From NCBI GenBank assembly GCA_023129265.1, contig JAGMCJ010000108.1:1-12758 (forward strand): a DNA stretch of 12,758 nucleotides, read 5' to 3'. Below, piece by piece: positions 5,930 through 12,758 of this stretch. Every line of letters starts with the position of its first letter. Positions within the stretch are counted from its first letter, which is position 1. Under the pieces are notes generated by a model. It was not told the origin of the DNA. It did no database searches and saw nothing but the letters and a program-made list of their open reading frames with translations. The translations under genes were made by a program, and so were the position numbers. The DNA comes from Thermoplasmata archaeon (GTDB lineage Archaea; Thermoplasmatota; Thermoplasmata; RBG-16-68-12; JAGMCJ01).

Positions 5930-6613
5930 ATGATATTCGTTGTCAGACTACACCCGGAATGCGAGATTGATGGCATCTGGAAGTTCGTGGAGAAGACATT
6001 CAAGAACAAGAAAGCTGGCGGTGTTATCCCGCTGTACGTCTCGCAGAGAGATGACCAGCACTACGTTGACATAATCATAGAGGCAAAGGACTCCGAGGGT
6101 CTCGCCGAGTTCCTAATCAAGGAGGTCCCGAAGTGCAAGGAAATCGACGACACGAGGACAGTGACTCTGATGAAGCCCGCCTTCTATCCCGTCCCATCAG
6201 GAGCGGGGGAAGGCCTCAAGAGATTCGTCGTCTCGTTCTCGGTGAAGCCTCACAACTATCGAACGGTGTTCAACAGACTGCTCAAGTTGAAATTCCCGAA
6301 GAACATCCACTTCATCTACGTCGCATACACGTTCGGTGACGAGGACATAATCGCCTCCGCCCTGGCGAAGGATTGCAAGACCATGAAGAAATTCGTGCGG
6401 GAGAGGGTCAGGAACATACCCGGAGTAGTGTCCGCAATCCCCCACATGATCCGCAGATCGAAGAGGCTCGCGACGAAGCCCGTGTGGAAGCGCACGCAGA
6501 AGAAGTACTCCGCGGAGAAGATAACGGGGGTTGCACCCAAGGACGAGTTCGACTACGATTGGACCCTCGCAGAGGAATGCGTCGTCCACGGAGCGCTTCC
6601 GGACGAGTTCTAG
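5930..6613 (+). CDS. Tandem RAM (Lrp/AsnC ligand-binding) domain protein
   Basis: I read this 227-residue soluble protein as two copies of the Lrp/AsnC effector-binding (RAM) fold without a helix-turn-helix. Each half follows the beta-alpha-beta-beta-alpha-beta order: half 1 has strand FVVRLH (3-8), helix IDGIWKFVEKTF, strands LYVSQ and YVDIIIEA, helix SEGLAEFLIKEV and strand TRTVTLM; half 2 has FVVSFSVKP (99-107), helix YRTVFNRLLKL, strands IHFIYVAYTFG and EDIIASALA, helix TMKKFVRERV and VSAIPHMI. The IPGV near residues 163-166 is where many Lrp proteins have LPGV. A 40-residue basic then acidic tail (186-227) is unassigned. With no DNA-binding part it may sense a small molecule and act on partner proteins (inference). 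It is transcribed away from pstS and ends tail to tail with folD. The start has only a weak AGGT site upstream. Confidence 0.65.
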   Translation: MIFVVRLHPECEIDGIWKFVEKTFKNKKAGGVIPLYVSQRDDQHYVDIIIEAKDSEGLAEFLIKEVPKCKEIDDTRTVTLMKPAFYPVPSGAGEGLKRFVVSFSVKPHNYRTVFNRLLKLKFPKNIHFIYVAYTFGDEDIIASALAKDCKTMKKFVRERVRNIPGVVSAIPHMIRRSKRLATKPVWKRTQKKYSAEKITGVAPKDEFDYDWTLAEECVVHGALPDEF

Positions 6614-7500
6614 TCCTCGATCCCGTGGGCGAGCTTGGCGGCCCTGACCGTGTTCTTCATGAGCATAGTGATGGTCATCGGACCGACTCCACCCGGCACG
6701 GGCGATATCGCGGCGGCCTTCTCCTTGATCCCTTCGAAGTCCACATCCCCGACGAGCCTGTATCCCCTCTCCTTGCTCGGGTCGTCCACGCGGTTGACGC
6801 CGACGTCTATGACGACAACGCCGTCCTTGACCATGTCCGCCGTGACCGTGTTCGGCCAGCCGGTAGCGGCGATGACTATGTCCGCATCCTTCGTGTACTT
6901 GGCGATGTCATCGGTACCAGTGTGGCAGATGGTCACCGTCGCGTTCGCCCCCTCCTTCTTCTGAAGCAGTATGTTGGCGATGGGCTTCCCAACGATGTTG
7001 CTCCTGCCCACGACGACGACGTGCTTTCGAGCGGGATCGTTCCCGCTGCGGAGAAGCATCTCCTGTATCCCGTGCGGGGTGCACGGAAGGAAGTACGGAT
7101 CGCCGATCATCAGTTTGCCCACATTGACCGGATGGAATCCGTCGACATCCTTTAGCGGGTCGATGGCGTATAGGACCTTGCTCTCGTCGATGTGCTTTGG
7201 AAGCGGCAGCTGGACGAGTATGCCGTGGAATGTCGGGTCCTCGTTGAACTTCTCGACCAGGGCCAGAAGGTCCTCCTCTGACGTATCGGCGGGCAGCGTC
7301 TTCGTGATCTCGTGGATGCCCAGTTTCTCGCAGGCCTTTGCCTTGTTCCTCACGTAGACCTGCGACGCGGGGTCCTCCCCGACAAGAATGACGGCCAGTC
7401 CGGGGGTTATCCCCTTCTCCTTCAGTTGCTCAACTTCGTCCTTGAGTTCCGCTCTTATCTCCTTCGAAAGCTCCTTTCCGCTGATTATCTGTGCGGTCAT
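6610..7500 (-). CDS. folD: FolD, methylene-THF dehydrogenase / methenyl-THF cyclohydrolase
   Basis: This bifunctional cytoplasmic enzyme oxidises 5,10-methylene-tetrahydrofolate to methenyl-THF with NAD(P)+ and hydrolyses that to 10-formyl-THF, or works in reverse. The 296-residue length is normal. The catalytic set is present: Y49 and K53 in YVRNK, Q97 in LVQLPLP, D120 in DVDGFHP, the nucleotide-binding GRSNIVGKP (165-173) and the C-terminal PGGVGPMT (269-276). The ATG at 7500 follows a strong repeated site, AGGAGGAGGATGA. The gene is head to head with fhs across 205 bases and tail to tail with the RAM gene, whose stop codon overlaps its own by three bases in the sequence CTAG. FolD and Fhs act in consecutive steps, so coordinated expression from the shared region is expected (inference). 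Confidence 0.97.
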   Translation of the reverse strand: MTAQIISGKELSKEIRAELKDEVEQLKEKGITPGLAVILVGEDPASQVYVRNKAKACEKLGIHEITKTLPADTSEEDLLALVEKFNEDPTFHGILVQLPLPKHIDESKVLYAIDPLKDVDGFHPVNVGKLMIGDPYFLPCTPHGIQEMLLRSGNDPARKHVVVVGRSNIVGKPIANILLQKKEGANATVTICHTGTDDIAKYTKDADIVIAATGWPNTVTADMVKDGVVVIDVGVNRVDDPSKERGYRLVGDVDFEGIKEKAAAISPVPGGVGPMTITMLMKNTVRAAKLAHGIED

Positions 7501-7593
7501 TCATCCTCCTCCTTTATCTCGATAGTTGAAACGATTTCCCTCTCCGTTCTTTCCTTTTTCACGAGGGTTCTTGTAGTGAAATCTTGAGCGCGT

Positions 7594-7600
7594 ACTTAAT
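7594..7600 (-). promoter_or_regulatory. Possible folD promoter
   Basis: The minus strand reads ATTAAGT after CAATAAGG, a plausible TATA with BRE-like lead. It would give a start near 7572 and a leader of about 70 bases. A small inverted repeat (CCGCC 7617-7621, GGCGG 7633-7637) lies between this and the fhs promoter and could hold a shared regulator. Confidence 0.35.
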
Positions 7601-7656
7601 CCTTATTGTTGGCTCCCCGCCAGTGCGTTTTGGGCGGACTTCGACAATTGCACAAC

Positions 7657-7665
7657 TTTTTTAAG
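7657..7665 (+). promoter_or_regulatory. Probable fhs promoter
   Basis: TTTTTTAAG on the plus strand is a TATA-like element. A start near 7686 would leave a leader of about 20 bases containing the ribosome binding site. The BRE region is not strong. Confidence 0.45.
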
Positions 7666-7693
7666 ACGAAGCGGTTATCCTTCCGCACCATTA

Positions 7694-7701
7694 GGGGGTG
7701 A
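7694..7701 (+). promoter_or_regulatory. Ribosome binding site supporting the GTG start of fhs
   Basis: GGGGGTGA matches GGAGGTGA at seven of eight bases and lies four bases before GTG at 7706. The first ATG (codon 13) would cut into the conserved N-terminal SDLEIAQAA segment of the family. Confidence 0.65.
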
Positions 7702-7705
7702 GGAA

Positions 7706-9424
7706 GTGAAGTCCGATTTGGAGATTGCTCAAGCAGCAACAATGAAGCCTATAGTGGAGATCGCGAAGGCTATAGGCCTAGAAGAGGATGAGATAGAACT
7801 GTACGGTAAGTACAAGGCGAAGATCAAGCTGGAGGTCATGGAGCGGCTCAAGGGCAACCCCGACGGCAAGCTCGTCGACGTGACAGCTATCACGCCCACA
7901 CCGCTCGGCGAGGGGAAGACGGTCACACTGATAGGAGTCTCACAGGCTCTCGCCAAGCTGGGTAAGAGCGTGATAACGACCATACGGGAACCTTCCATGG
8001 GTCCCACCTTCGGAATCAAGGGCGGCGCTGCTGGAGGCGGATACTCCCAGGTCGTGCCCATGGAGGACATTAACCTCCACTTCACCGGAGACATTCATGC
8101 CATAGGGGCCGCGAACAACCTGCTGGCGGCGATGCTGGACAATCAGATGTTCCACCCGACGTTCAGGAGGAAGAACTTGCTGAACATCGATCCGTCAACG
8201 ATATCGTGGAACAGAGTCGTGGACCTCAACGATTCGGCTCTGACGAACGTCAAGATTGGCACGGTCTCCAAGAAGGATATCGAGGGCTATCCAAGAGACA
8301 CCGGTTACGACATAACAGTGGCGTCAGAGGTCATGGCCATCATGGCGCTGGCATCGGACCTGAAGGACCTCAGGAAGCGCCTCGGAAGGATTGTCGTGGC
8401 ACAGACGAAGGACGGAAAGCCCGTCACGGCCGAGGACTTCAAGGCCGCCGGTGTCATGACCGTGGTCCTGAAGGACGCCCTGAAGCCCAATCTCATCCAG
8501 ACCCTGGAGAACACGCCCGCGATAATGCACTGCGGGCCGTTCGCGAACATCGCCCAGGGGAACAACTCGATCATCGCGGACAAGATCGCTCTCAAGCTCG
8601 CGGACTATGTGATTACGGAGAGCGGCTTTGGAGCCGACTGCGGCGCAGAGAAGTTCCTGAACATCAAGTGCAGGGTCGCGGGCTACAAGCCCAACTGCGT
8701 GATTCTTGTCGCCACAATAAGGGCGCTGAAGCTGCACGGTGACGCCTTCGATTTCCCGCCAGGCAAGACACCGCCCAAGGAAGTGCTCGAGGCCGAGAAC
8801 GCAGAGGCCGTGGAGAAGGGCTGTGTGAACATGATCAAGCACATAGAGAACCTCAAGAAGTTCGGCGTGCCTGTGGTGGTCGCGGTCAACAGGTTCGCCT
8901 CGGACACGGATGCCGAGGTGGATGCCGTGGTGAGGATCGCCAAGGAGAATGGCGCGGACTTCGCTGTAGATGGCGACTTCCACGCGCGAGGCGGTGATGG
9001 TGCCATCAAGATTGCGGAGGCAGTAGTCGCTGCTTGCGACATACCCAGCGACTTCAAGCTCCTATACCCGGATGACATGCCCATCGCGGAAAAGATAGAG
9101 ACAATCGCAAAGGAGATCTACGGTGCGGATGGCGTGGAGTTCTCGGAGGAGGCGCAGAAGAAGATCGAGCTGTTCACGAAATACGGCTACGACAAGCTGC
9201 CCATTTGCATGGCGAAGACGCACCTGTCGATATCGCACGATCCCAAGCTGAAGGGACGCCCAACTGGATTCATGCTGCCCATCAGGGACATCAAGCCCTC
9301 CATCGGCGCGGGCTTCCTCTATCCGCTCTGCGGTGAGATGAGGACCATGCCAGGAATGCCATCGGTGCCCGCATCGGAGGCCGTGGACATAGACGAGACC
9401 GGAAAGACTGTAGGTCTGTTCTAG
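7706..9424 (+). CDS. fhs: Fhs, formate-tetrahydrofolate ligase
   Basis: This enzyme joins formate to tetrahydrofolate with ATP, giving 10-formyl-THF, the substrate that FolD then takes toward methylene-THF. The 572-residue product matches the family over its length: SDLEIAQAA at the N terminus, IELYGKYKAKI (30-40), P-loop TPLGEGKT (65-72), the stretch REPSMGPTFGIKGGAAGGGY (94-113) and EDINLHFTGD (120-129), and further on HCGPFANIAQGNNSI and ESGFGADCGAEKF. The start is GTG, set by the ribosome binding site and by the family N terminus. The gene is divergent from folD and its stop lies eight bases from that of the convergent DUF362 gene. Fhs is absent from many archaea that use methanopterin only, so transfer from bacteria at some time is likely (inference); its base composition is like that of its neighbours, so such a transfer would be old. 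Confidence 0.97.
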   Translation: MKSDLEIAQAATMKPIVEIAKAIGLEEDEIELYGKYKAKIKLEVMERLKGNPDGKLVDVTAITPTPLGEGKTVTLIGVSQALAKLGKSVITTIREPSMGPTFGIKGGAAGGGYSQVVPMEDINLHFTGDIHAIGAANNLLAAMLDNQMFHPTFRRKNLLNIDPSTISWNRVVDLNDSALTNVKIGTVSKKDIEGYPRDTGYDITVASEVMAIMALASDLKDLRKRLGRIVVAQTKDGKPVTAEDFKAAGVMTVVLKDALKPNLIQTLENTPAIMHCGPFANIAQGNNSIIADKIALKLADYVITESGFGADCGAEKFLNIKCRVAGYKPNCVILVATIRALKLHGDAFDFPPGKTPPKEVLEAENAEAVEKGCVNMIKHIENLKKFGVPVVVAVNRFASDTDAEVDAVVRIAKENGADFAVDGDFHARGGDGAIKIAEAVVAACDIPSDFKLLYPDDMPIAEKIETIAKEIYGADGVEFSEEAQKKIELFTKYGYDKLPICMAKTHLSISHDPKLKGRPTGFMLPIRDIKPSIGAGFLYPLCGEMRTMPGMPSVPASEAVDIDETGKTVGLF

Positions 9425-9432
9425 GTGAGCGG

Positions 9433-10341
9433 TTACTTCCCCGCTCCCTCTACTGCCTGCCACACCCTTCCTGAGAATACTTGAGCGCCAGTCCTGGTCT
9501 TGGCCCAGATAGTGCCCCGCCTGTTGAACTTTTGCCTCACGTCCTCGACCCTCGGTCCCAGGATTTCGATTCTAGCGGGGTCCGCGATGCCAAGCCCTGC
9601 CTCCTGTGCGAGTACGAGGTAGAGCACATCCCGCCAATGAACCGTCATGATTTCTGAGGAAATCGAGTCGACTGCCACTGGGTCGTATCCTCCAATCAAG
9701 ACGCCCGCTCTTTTCGGATAGGACTTCACCTCGTCCCTCTGATTGCCCACGACTCCGTCTATGATTCCAAGATGGGGCAGGACGACCTTGTTCAGGTCCA
9801 CTATCCTGTTGTGGATGTCGCTGTGCACGATGAGCTTCCATCGCCTCCCGCTCAAAACGCCCATCATGTTCTTCATGCAGCCCGTGGTTACGGCGATGGA
9901 ATGGATCTTCAGCTTCGCCACTGAGATTCGGAAATCGCTCTCGTACACGGTCTTGGACACCCTCACCCGTCTCATGCTCCGCGGTGCGGGCACGTCGAGT
10001 AGGACGCTTTCATCGAAGTTGAGGTCTAGTATGGGCAGTCCATGCCTCTTGGCAAGGTCCACATACCCGTTCTTCTCGAGGGCGTACATCGTGGATGCGC
10101 CGCCCGCACCCTCACCTATGGATATGTTCTCAACCCCAATGTCGAGAAGTCTCTGGATGATCGCTTCTACGATTCTGACATCGGATGTAATGCCTGTCTC
10201 GGGACCCGCCGAAGTCGTGAGATTCGGCTTTATCAGGACTCTACTCTTGTCCTCAGCTTCTCTTGAGAAATCCAGCTTCTTCAGAAGAGCCTTGGCTCCT
10301 TCAATGGGATCTCCTGCCCGCTCGAGAGCGACTGCCGTCAC
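9433..10341 (-). CDS. DUF362-family protein
   Basis: The 302-residue soluble protein belongs to DUF362, a family of unknown biochemical role often linked to iron-sulfur or redox proteins. Family marks are VLIKPNL (35-41), GEGAGGAST (76-84), TGCMKNMMGVLSG (153-165), HSDIHNRIVDL (173-183) and GYDPVAVD (218-225). The usual GIVG-x-EG-GP loop is replaced by DGVVGNQRDE (195-204). No cysteine-rich ferredoxin domain follows, so this is the stand-alone form. The start is GTG at 10341: a stop codon lies eight codons upstream with no other start between, and the N terminus begins with the AVALER strand as expected. There is no binding site directly upstream, but a TATA-like AATAATAG lies at the distance expected for a leaderless mRNA. 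It sits 54 bases after the large membrane gene and may share its transcript. Confidence 0.85.
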   Translation of the reverse strand: MTAVALERAGDPIEGAKALLKKLDFSREAEDKSRVLIKPNLTTSAGPETGITSDVRIVEAIIQRLLDIGVENISIGEGAGGASTMYALEKNGYVDLAKRHGLPILDLNFDESVLLDVPAPRSMRRVRVSKTVYESDFRISVAKLKIHSIAVTTGCMKNMMGVLSGRRWKLIVHSDIHNRIVDLNKVVLPHLGIIDGVVGNQRDEVKSYPKRAGVLIGGYDPVAVDSISSEIMTVHWRDVLYLVLAQEAGLGIADPARIEILGPRVEDVRQKFNRRGTIWAKTRTGAQVFSGRVWQAVEGAGK

Positions 10342-10365
10342 GGCTGATACGAATCGCCGCCCTCA

Positions 10366-10373
10366 CTATTATT
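10366..10373 (-). promoter_or_regulatory. Possible leaderless promoter of the DUF362 gene
   Basis: The minus strand reads AATAATAG after AAAGG. Its centre is about 28 bases from the GTG start, which predicts an mRNA with almost no leader. This matches the lack of a ribosome binding site at that GTG. Confidence 0.4.
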
Positions 10374-10395
10374 CCTTTCCAGGTCTCTCATTGAG

Positions 10396-12636
10396 TCATG
10401 TGTTCCAGCTGATGTCCGCGATCGGCCGGTCCCTGCTTTCGTAGTGGAGCACCAGCTCGTATCGACTCTGGGGCGCGGTGTTGTTGACCGCGAACTGGTC
10501 TCCTGGACCAAGATACCCGTTTCCATCGGTGTCGTTGAACGCGATCCACGTCCCCGCTCCGTCGTCGGAAGGCCCGAGGGGAAAGGCAACATCATCCCGC
10601 CAACCATCGGGGTCGAGCACCAGCCTGATAGGCTGACCCGAGGGAGGTAGGAGAGGCGTTTCGTTCTTGAAGAGGATCGCCCGATAGTCATGGAGGGCCC
10701 CCGCTAGAACCCAATCGACAGAGGTGATGTTGATGAGAAGCCGCTGCGGGTCATTGGGATCAACGGTTGGCGCGGAGAGGTTGACTCGAGGCCGGCTGGC
10801 GATGTTTGCTCCGACACCGCAGACCCATTCTATCGAGTTCTGACCTCCCATCCCCTCATCCCGGAGGCTCAGCTTGTAGAAGGTCCCGTTGGTGAGGTTC
10901 TCCAGGATCCATGCGTCTCCGATGTCCAATACACCAGGCGCCCCCGCGTCTTGGAATCGCACCCAGATTTCTTCTCCGAGGTTGGTCCCCTCAGTTTCGG
11001 CGGGGAAAACGAACGGATTTCGATAGTCCTCCTCGAAAAGCCTCACGGTGTATTCCGTCGCATTGACGTCCGGCCCAATCTTCTTCAGCAGCTCCACGCG
11101 GCTGTGGCATCGGTCCCCTTCCACGTGGTCCGGCGGCATGGTGAGGAAGTAGTATGGTCGTGCTTTCTCACTCTCTATGAAATAGAACAGAAAGGGTCCT
11201 TGGTCTCGAACAATAATATAGGCGATGCCGTCCACGGGACCGTAGAGGCCCAGCATATAAGTCTCGAAATGGGTGTCGTCCTCCGTGGGTGGGAGGTTCA
11301 GGTCGATGGTGTCCTCCCAGTCGAGGACCCCGTTGTCATTCACGTCAGAGAATATGAAAGTGCCGTTGTCCGAAGTCCCCGAACGGAGTGGGTCCATACG
11401 GTCTATCATGCCCCTCGGATGCCAACTTCCAATGGCCCCTGACTCTCCCACATAAGGGTAACCTTCGACCTTCACCATGCTCAGATTGAAGGAGTCGAGA
11501 GGGAAATCGTGGGGCATGAGGATTCGAAGGCGTGTCCCATTTGGGTCAGTTTCATCGCCTAGAATGGGTGCCCCCATCACGTAGGAGACAGCGCTCATGA
11601 CAACGGTCAACGCGAACATCATCGGCAAGGGGGCGTACCCCTCCTCGGCCCAGGTGAACCCGATTCCGTTGTATGAATATGCTCGGAAGTGCACGGGAAT
11701 CGAGGCCCAGCTGCCAATCGGATAGCGCGAGCTCTTGTCTCCTTCCACAGCAAGCAGGTACTCGTACCCATCCAGACCGAGCAGAGTGTAGTCGCCATAG
11801 GAAGTGGGGACCACCGTCACATTGGTCACCGTCCCAACCACGGTTGCCTGGTCTCCAGGCTCGAAGGATTTGTGTGTGAAGTCCCAGTCGTTCATGTAAG
11901 CCGCCGCAGAAATAGTGGGCCTATAGGAGAGGCCGCCCCAGATGCTCGGGGCTACTAGCAACAAGGAGATGGGAATTACCAGGGACCTGGTCAACAACAG
12001 AGCCCTGCCCCATCTTGTCAAGGCGGCCGGGATGTCCAGAGCTGGGATCAGGTTGTCGTGAACTCTGCCATAGGTAAGGCGCGCCGCCAGATAAATCTGC
12101 AAGACAAGAGAGCCTAGGGCTAGGAAGAACCCAGGCAGGATGTAGAAGGTCAAGTAGGTATCTGAGAGGCCAAAAGTGGCCTTCCAGGAACCCCACATCC
12201 AGAAGACATGCCCAACAAGTGCGATGGCAGGAAAGAAGATGACGAAGAAGAGGAGTCCCACACCGCAGAAGGAAGCGGCTCCCCACATCAACGGGGGAGA
12301 GAGCCACGGTTTTCGCCTTATCATCGCACGAGAGAGGCAAATGAGGATGATGGACCCCACGAGCAGGACAAGCACGTTCTGGAAATGAATTGAGAGTTTT
12401 GTGCCGAGAGTTGAGATCATGAAAGGAGACCAGAGCGGGGCAAAGAGCGCCTGGTCAGCATAGGGCTCCGAGATTAGGCCTCCGAACTCCTCGTAGCTAA
12501 CAACCACCCTCCACCACGGCGTGAACAGGGAGATTACGAGCAGCGTCAGTGCCGCGAGCGTTAAATTGTGAACCCAGCGGAAAATATGGTTCTTGTCCTC
12601 CGAATCAGTACCATTCTCCACACAATGAAAGAGCAT
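10396..12636 (-). CDS. Large membrane protein with three outer EF-hand-like repeats
   Basis: I do not recognise a named family. The 746-residue product has six likely membrane spans (about 24-40, 85-103, 117-141, 163-186, 215-234 and 338-357). Between spans 5 and 6 lies a roughly 100-residue beta-rich segment (240-335) containing GDQATVVGTVTNVTVV and YEYLLAVEG, which looks like a small beta barrel. After span 6, about 390 residues form three repeats, each with a strand, a 12-residue acidic loop (DVNDNGVLDWED 431-442, DAGAPGVLDIGD 563-574, DTDGNGYLGPGD 702-713) and then a Y-x-L-x-L strand. Eleven N-x-S/T sequons fall in this tail, which fits an N-glycosylated outer surface part. A cell-surface role with bound calcium is an inference. 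The ATG at 12636 lies only 13 bases from a TATA-like element, so the true start may be the GTG at codon 6 (12621). Confidence 0.8.
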   Translation of the reverse strand: MLFHCVENGTDSEDKNHIFRWVHNLTLAALTLLVISLFTPWWRVVVSYEEFGGLISEPYADQALFAPLWSPFMISTLGTKLSIHFQNVLVLLVGSIILICLSRAMIRRKPWLSPPLMWGAASFCGVGLLFFVIFFPAIALVGHVFWMWGSWKATFGLSDTYLTFYILPGFFLALGSLVLQIYLAARLTYGRVHDNLIPALDIPAALTRWGRALLLTRSLVIPISLLLVAPSIWGGLSYRPTISAAAYMNDWDFTHKSFEPGDQATVVGTVTNVTVVPTSYGDYTLLGLDGYEYLLAVEGDKSSRYPIGSWASIPVHFRAYSYNGIGFTWAEEGYAPLPMMFALTVVMSAVSYVMGAPILGDETDPNGTRLRILMPHDFPLDSFNLSMVKVEGYPYVGESGAIGSWHPRGMIDRMDPLRSGTSDNGTFIFSDVNDNGVLDWEDTIDLNLPPTEDDTHFETYMLGLYGPVDGIAYIIVRDQGPFLFYFIESEKARPYYFLTMPPDHVEGDRCHSRVELLKKIGPDVNATEYTVRLFEEDYRNPFVFPAETEGTNLGEEIWVRFQDAGAPGVLDIGDAWILENLTNGTFYKLSLRDEGMGGQNSIEWVCGVGANIASRPRVNLSAPTVDPNDPQRLLINITSVDWVLAGALHDYRAILFKNETPLLPPSGQPIRLVLDPDGWRDDVAFPLGPSDDGAGTWIAFNDTDGNGYLGPGDQFAVNNTAPQSRYELVLHYESRDRPIADISWNT

Positions 12637-12645
12637 TCCATATCT

Positions 12646-12653
12646 CTTAAATG
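12646..12653 (-). promoter_or_regulatory. Possible promoter of the large membrane protein gene
   Basis: The minus strand reads CATTTAAG after GGAAA. The predicted transcription start, about 12623, would lie downstream of the first ATG and next to GTG at 12621, which suggests a leaderless GTG start if this element is used. Confidence 0.35.
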
Positions 12654-12752
12654 TTTCCGATTCTCCGCATGAATTCGTTCTCGTAGAAACCGAAAATCCC
12701 AGGCGACCAAAAGAATTAACAAACGAGGAACCCTTTTACCCTCGGGGATAAC

Positions 12753-12758
12753 ATGAAG
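12753..12758 (+). CDS. Possible start of a divergent gene cut by the window edge
   Basis: The window ends with ATGAAG, preceded by GGGGAT a few bases upstream and by a TATA-like AATTAA after CCAAAAG at about 12708-12719, at a spacing that fits a short-leader mRNA. A small inverted repeat (CGAGG 12724-12728, CCTCG 12740-12744) lies between them. Only two codons are visible, so the call rests on upstream signals alone. Confidence 0.22.

Noticed and set aside
6373..7155. Plus-strand open frame of 260 codons across the RAM gene end and folD
   Set aside because: It is out of frame with the RAM gene and antisense to folD, has no recognisable domain, and no promoter or binding site was seen.
8206..8983. 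Alternative frames on both strands inside fhs
   Set aside because: Fhs matches its family without a break over this stretch, and the other frames give Arg/Gly/His-rich sequence.
9427..9446. Small inverted repeat (GAGCGG / CCGCTC) between the fhs and DUF362 stops, as a terminator
   Set aside because: The stem is only six bases with an eight-base loop, no T-run follows on either strand, and archaeal termination does not usually depend on hairpins.

Overview
The window looks like a piece of an archaeal chromosome, probably euryarchaeal and possibly a Thermoplasmata-type lineage (the lineage is an inference with low to moderate certainty). The archaeal call rests on TATA boxes with purine-rich BRE-like sequence ahead of them, a promoter of pstS placed so close to the start codon that the mRNA would be nearly leaderless, GGAGGTGAT-type ribosome binding sites, an N-glycosylation-rich surface protein, and a two-domain Lrp-type RAM protein without a DNA-binding domain. 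No RNA gene, CRISPR array or insertion sequence was found.

Region 1 (68-5715, minus strand) is a phosphate ABC-transporter (pst) operon read from right to left: pstS (binding protein), a shortened and decayed copy of pstC, a TauE/SafE-family membrane carrier, a two-domain universal stress protein, then intact pstC, pstA and pstB. The last three are tightly coupled by overlapping or adjacent stop and start codons. The tauE-usp pair lies between two direct copies of the pstC 5' end (85 of 90 bases identical), which suggests that this pair entered the operon by recombination at pstC and left a 3'-truncated pstC behind.

Region 2 (5716-5929) is a divergent promoter region with two candidate TATA boxes for pstS and one for the gene on the right. 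Region 3 (5930-9424) holds a tandem RAM-domain protein (plus strand), folD (minus strand, tail to tail with it, stop codons overlapping in one CTAG) and fhs (plus strand, head to head with folD). FolD and Fhs together interconvert formate, 10-formyl-, methenyl- and methylene-tetrahydrofolate, so this organism uses tetrahydrofolate in one-carbon metabolism, a patchy trait among archaea.

Region 4 (9433-12636, minus strand) holds a DUF362-family protein and, upstream of it, a large membrane protein with six predicted membrane spans and a long outer C-terminal part built of three repeats, each with an EF-hand-like acidic loop. The last 120 bases hold what may be the start of a divergent plus-strand gene cut by the window edge.
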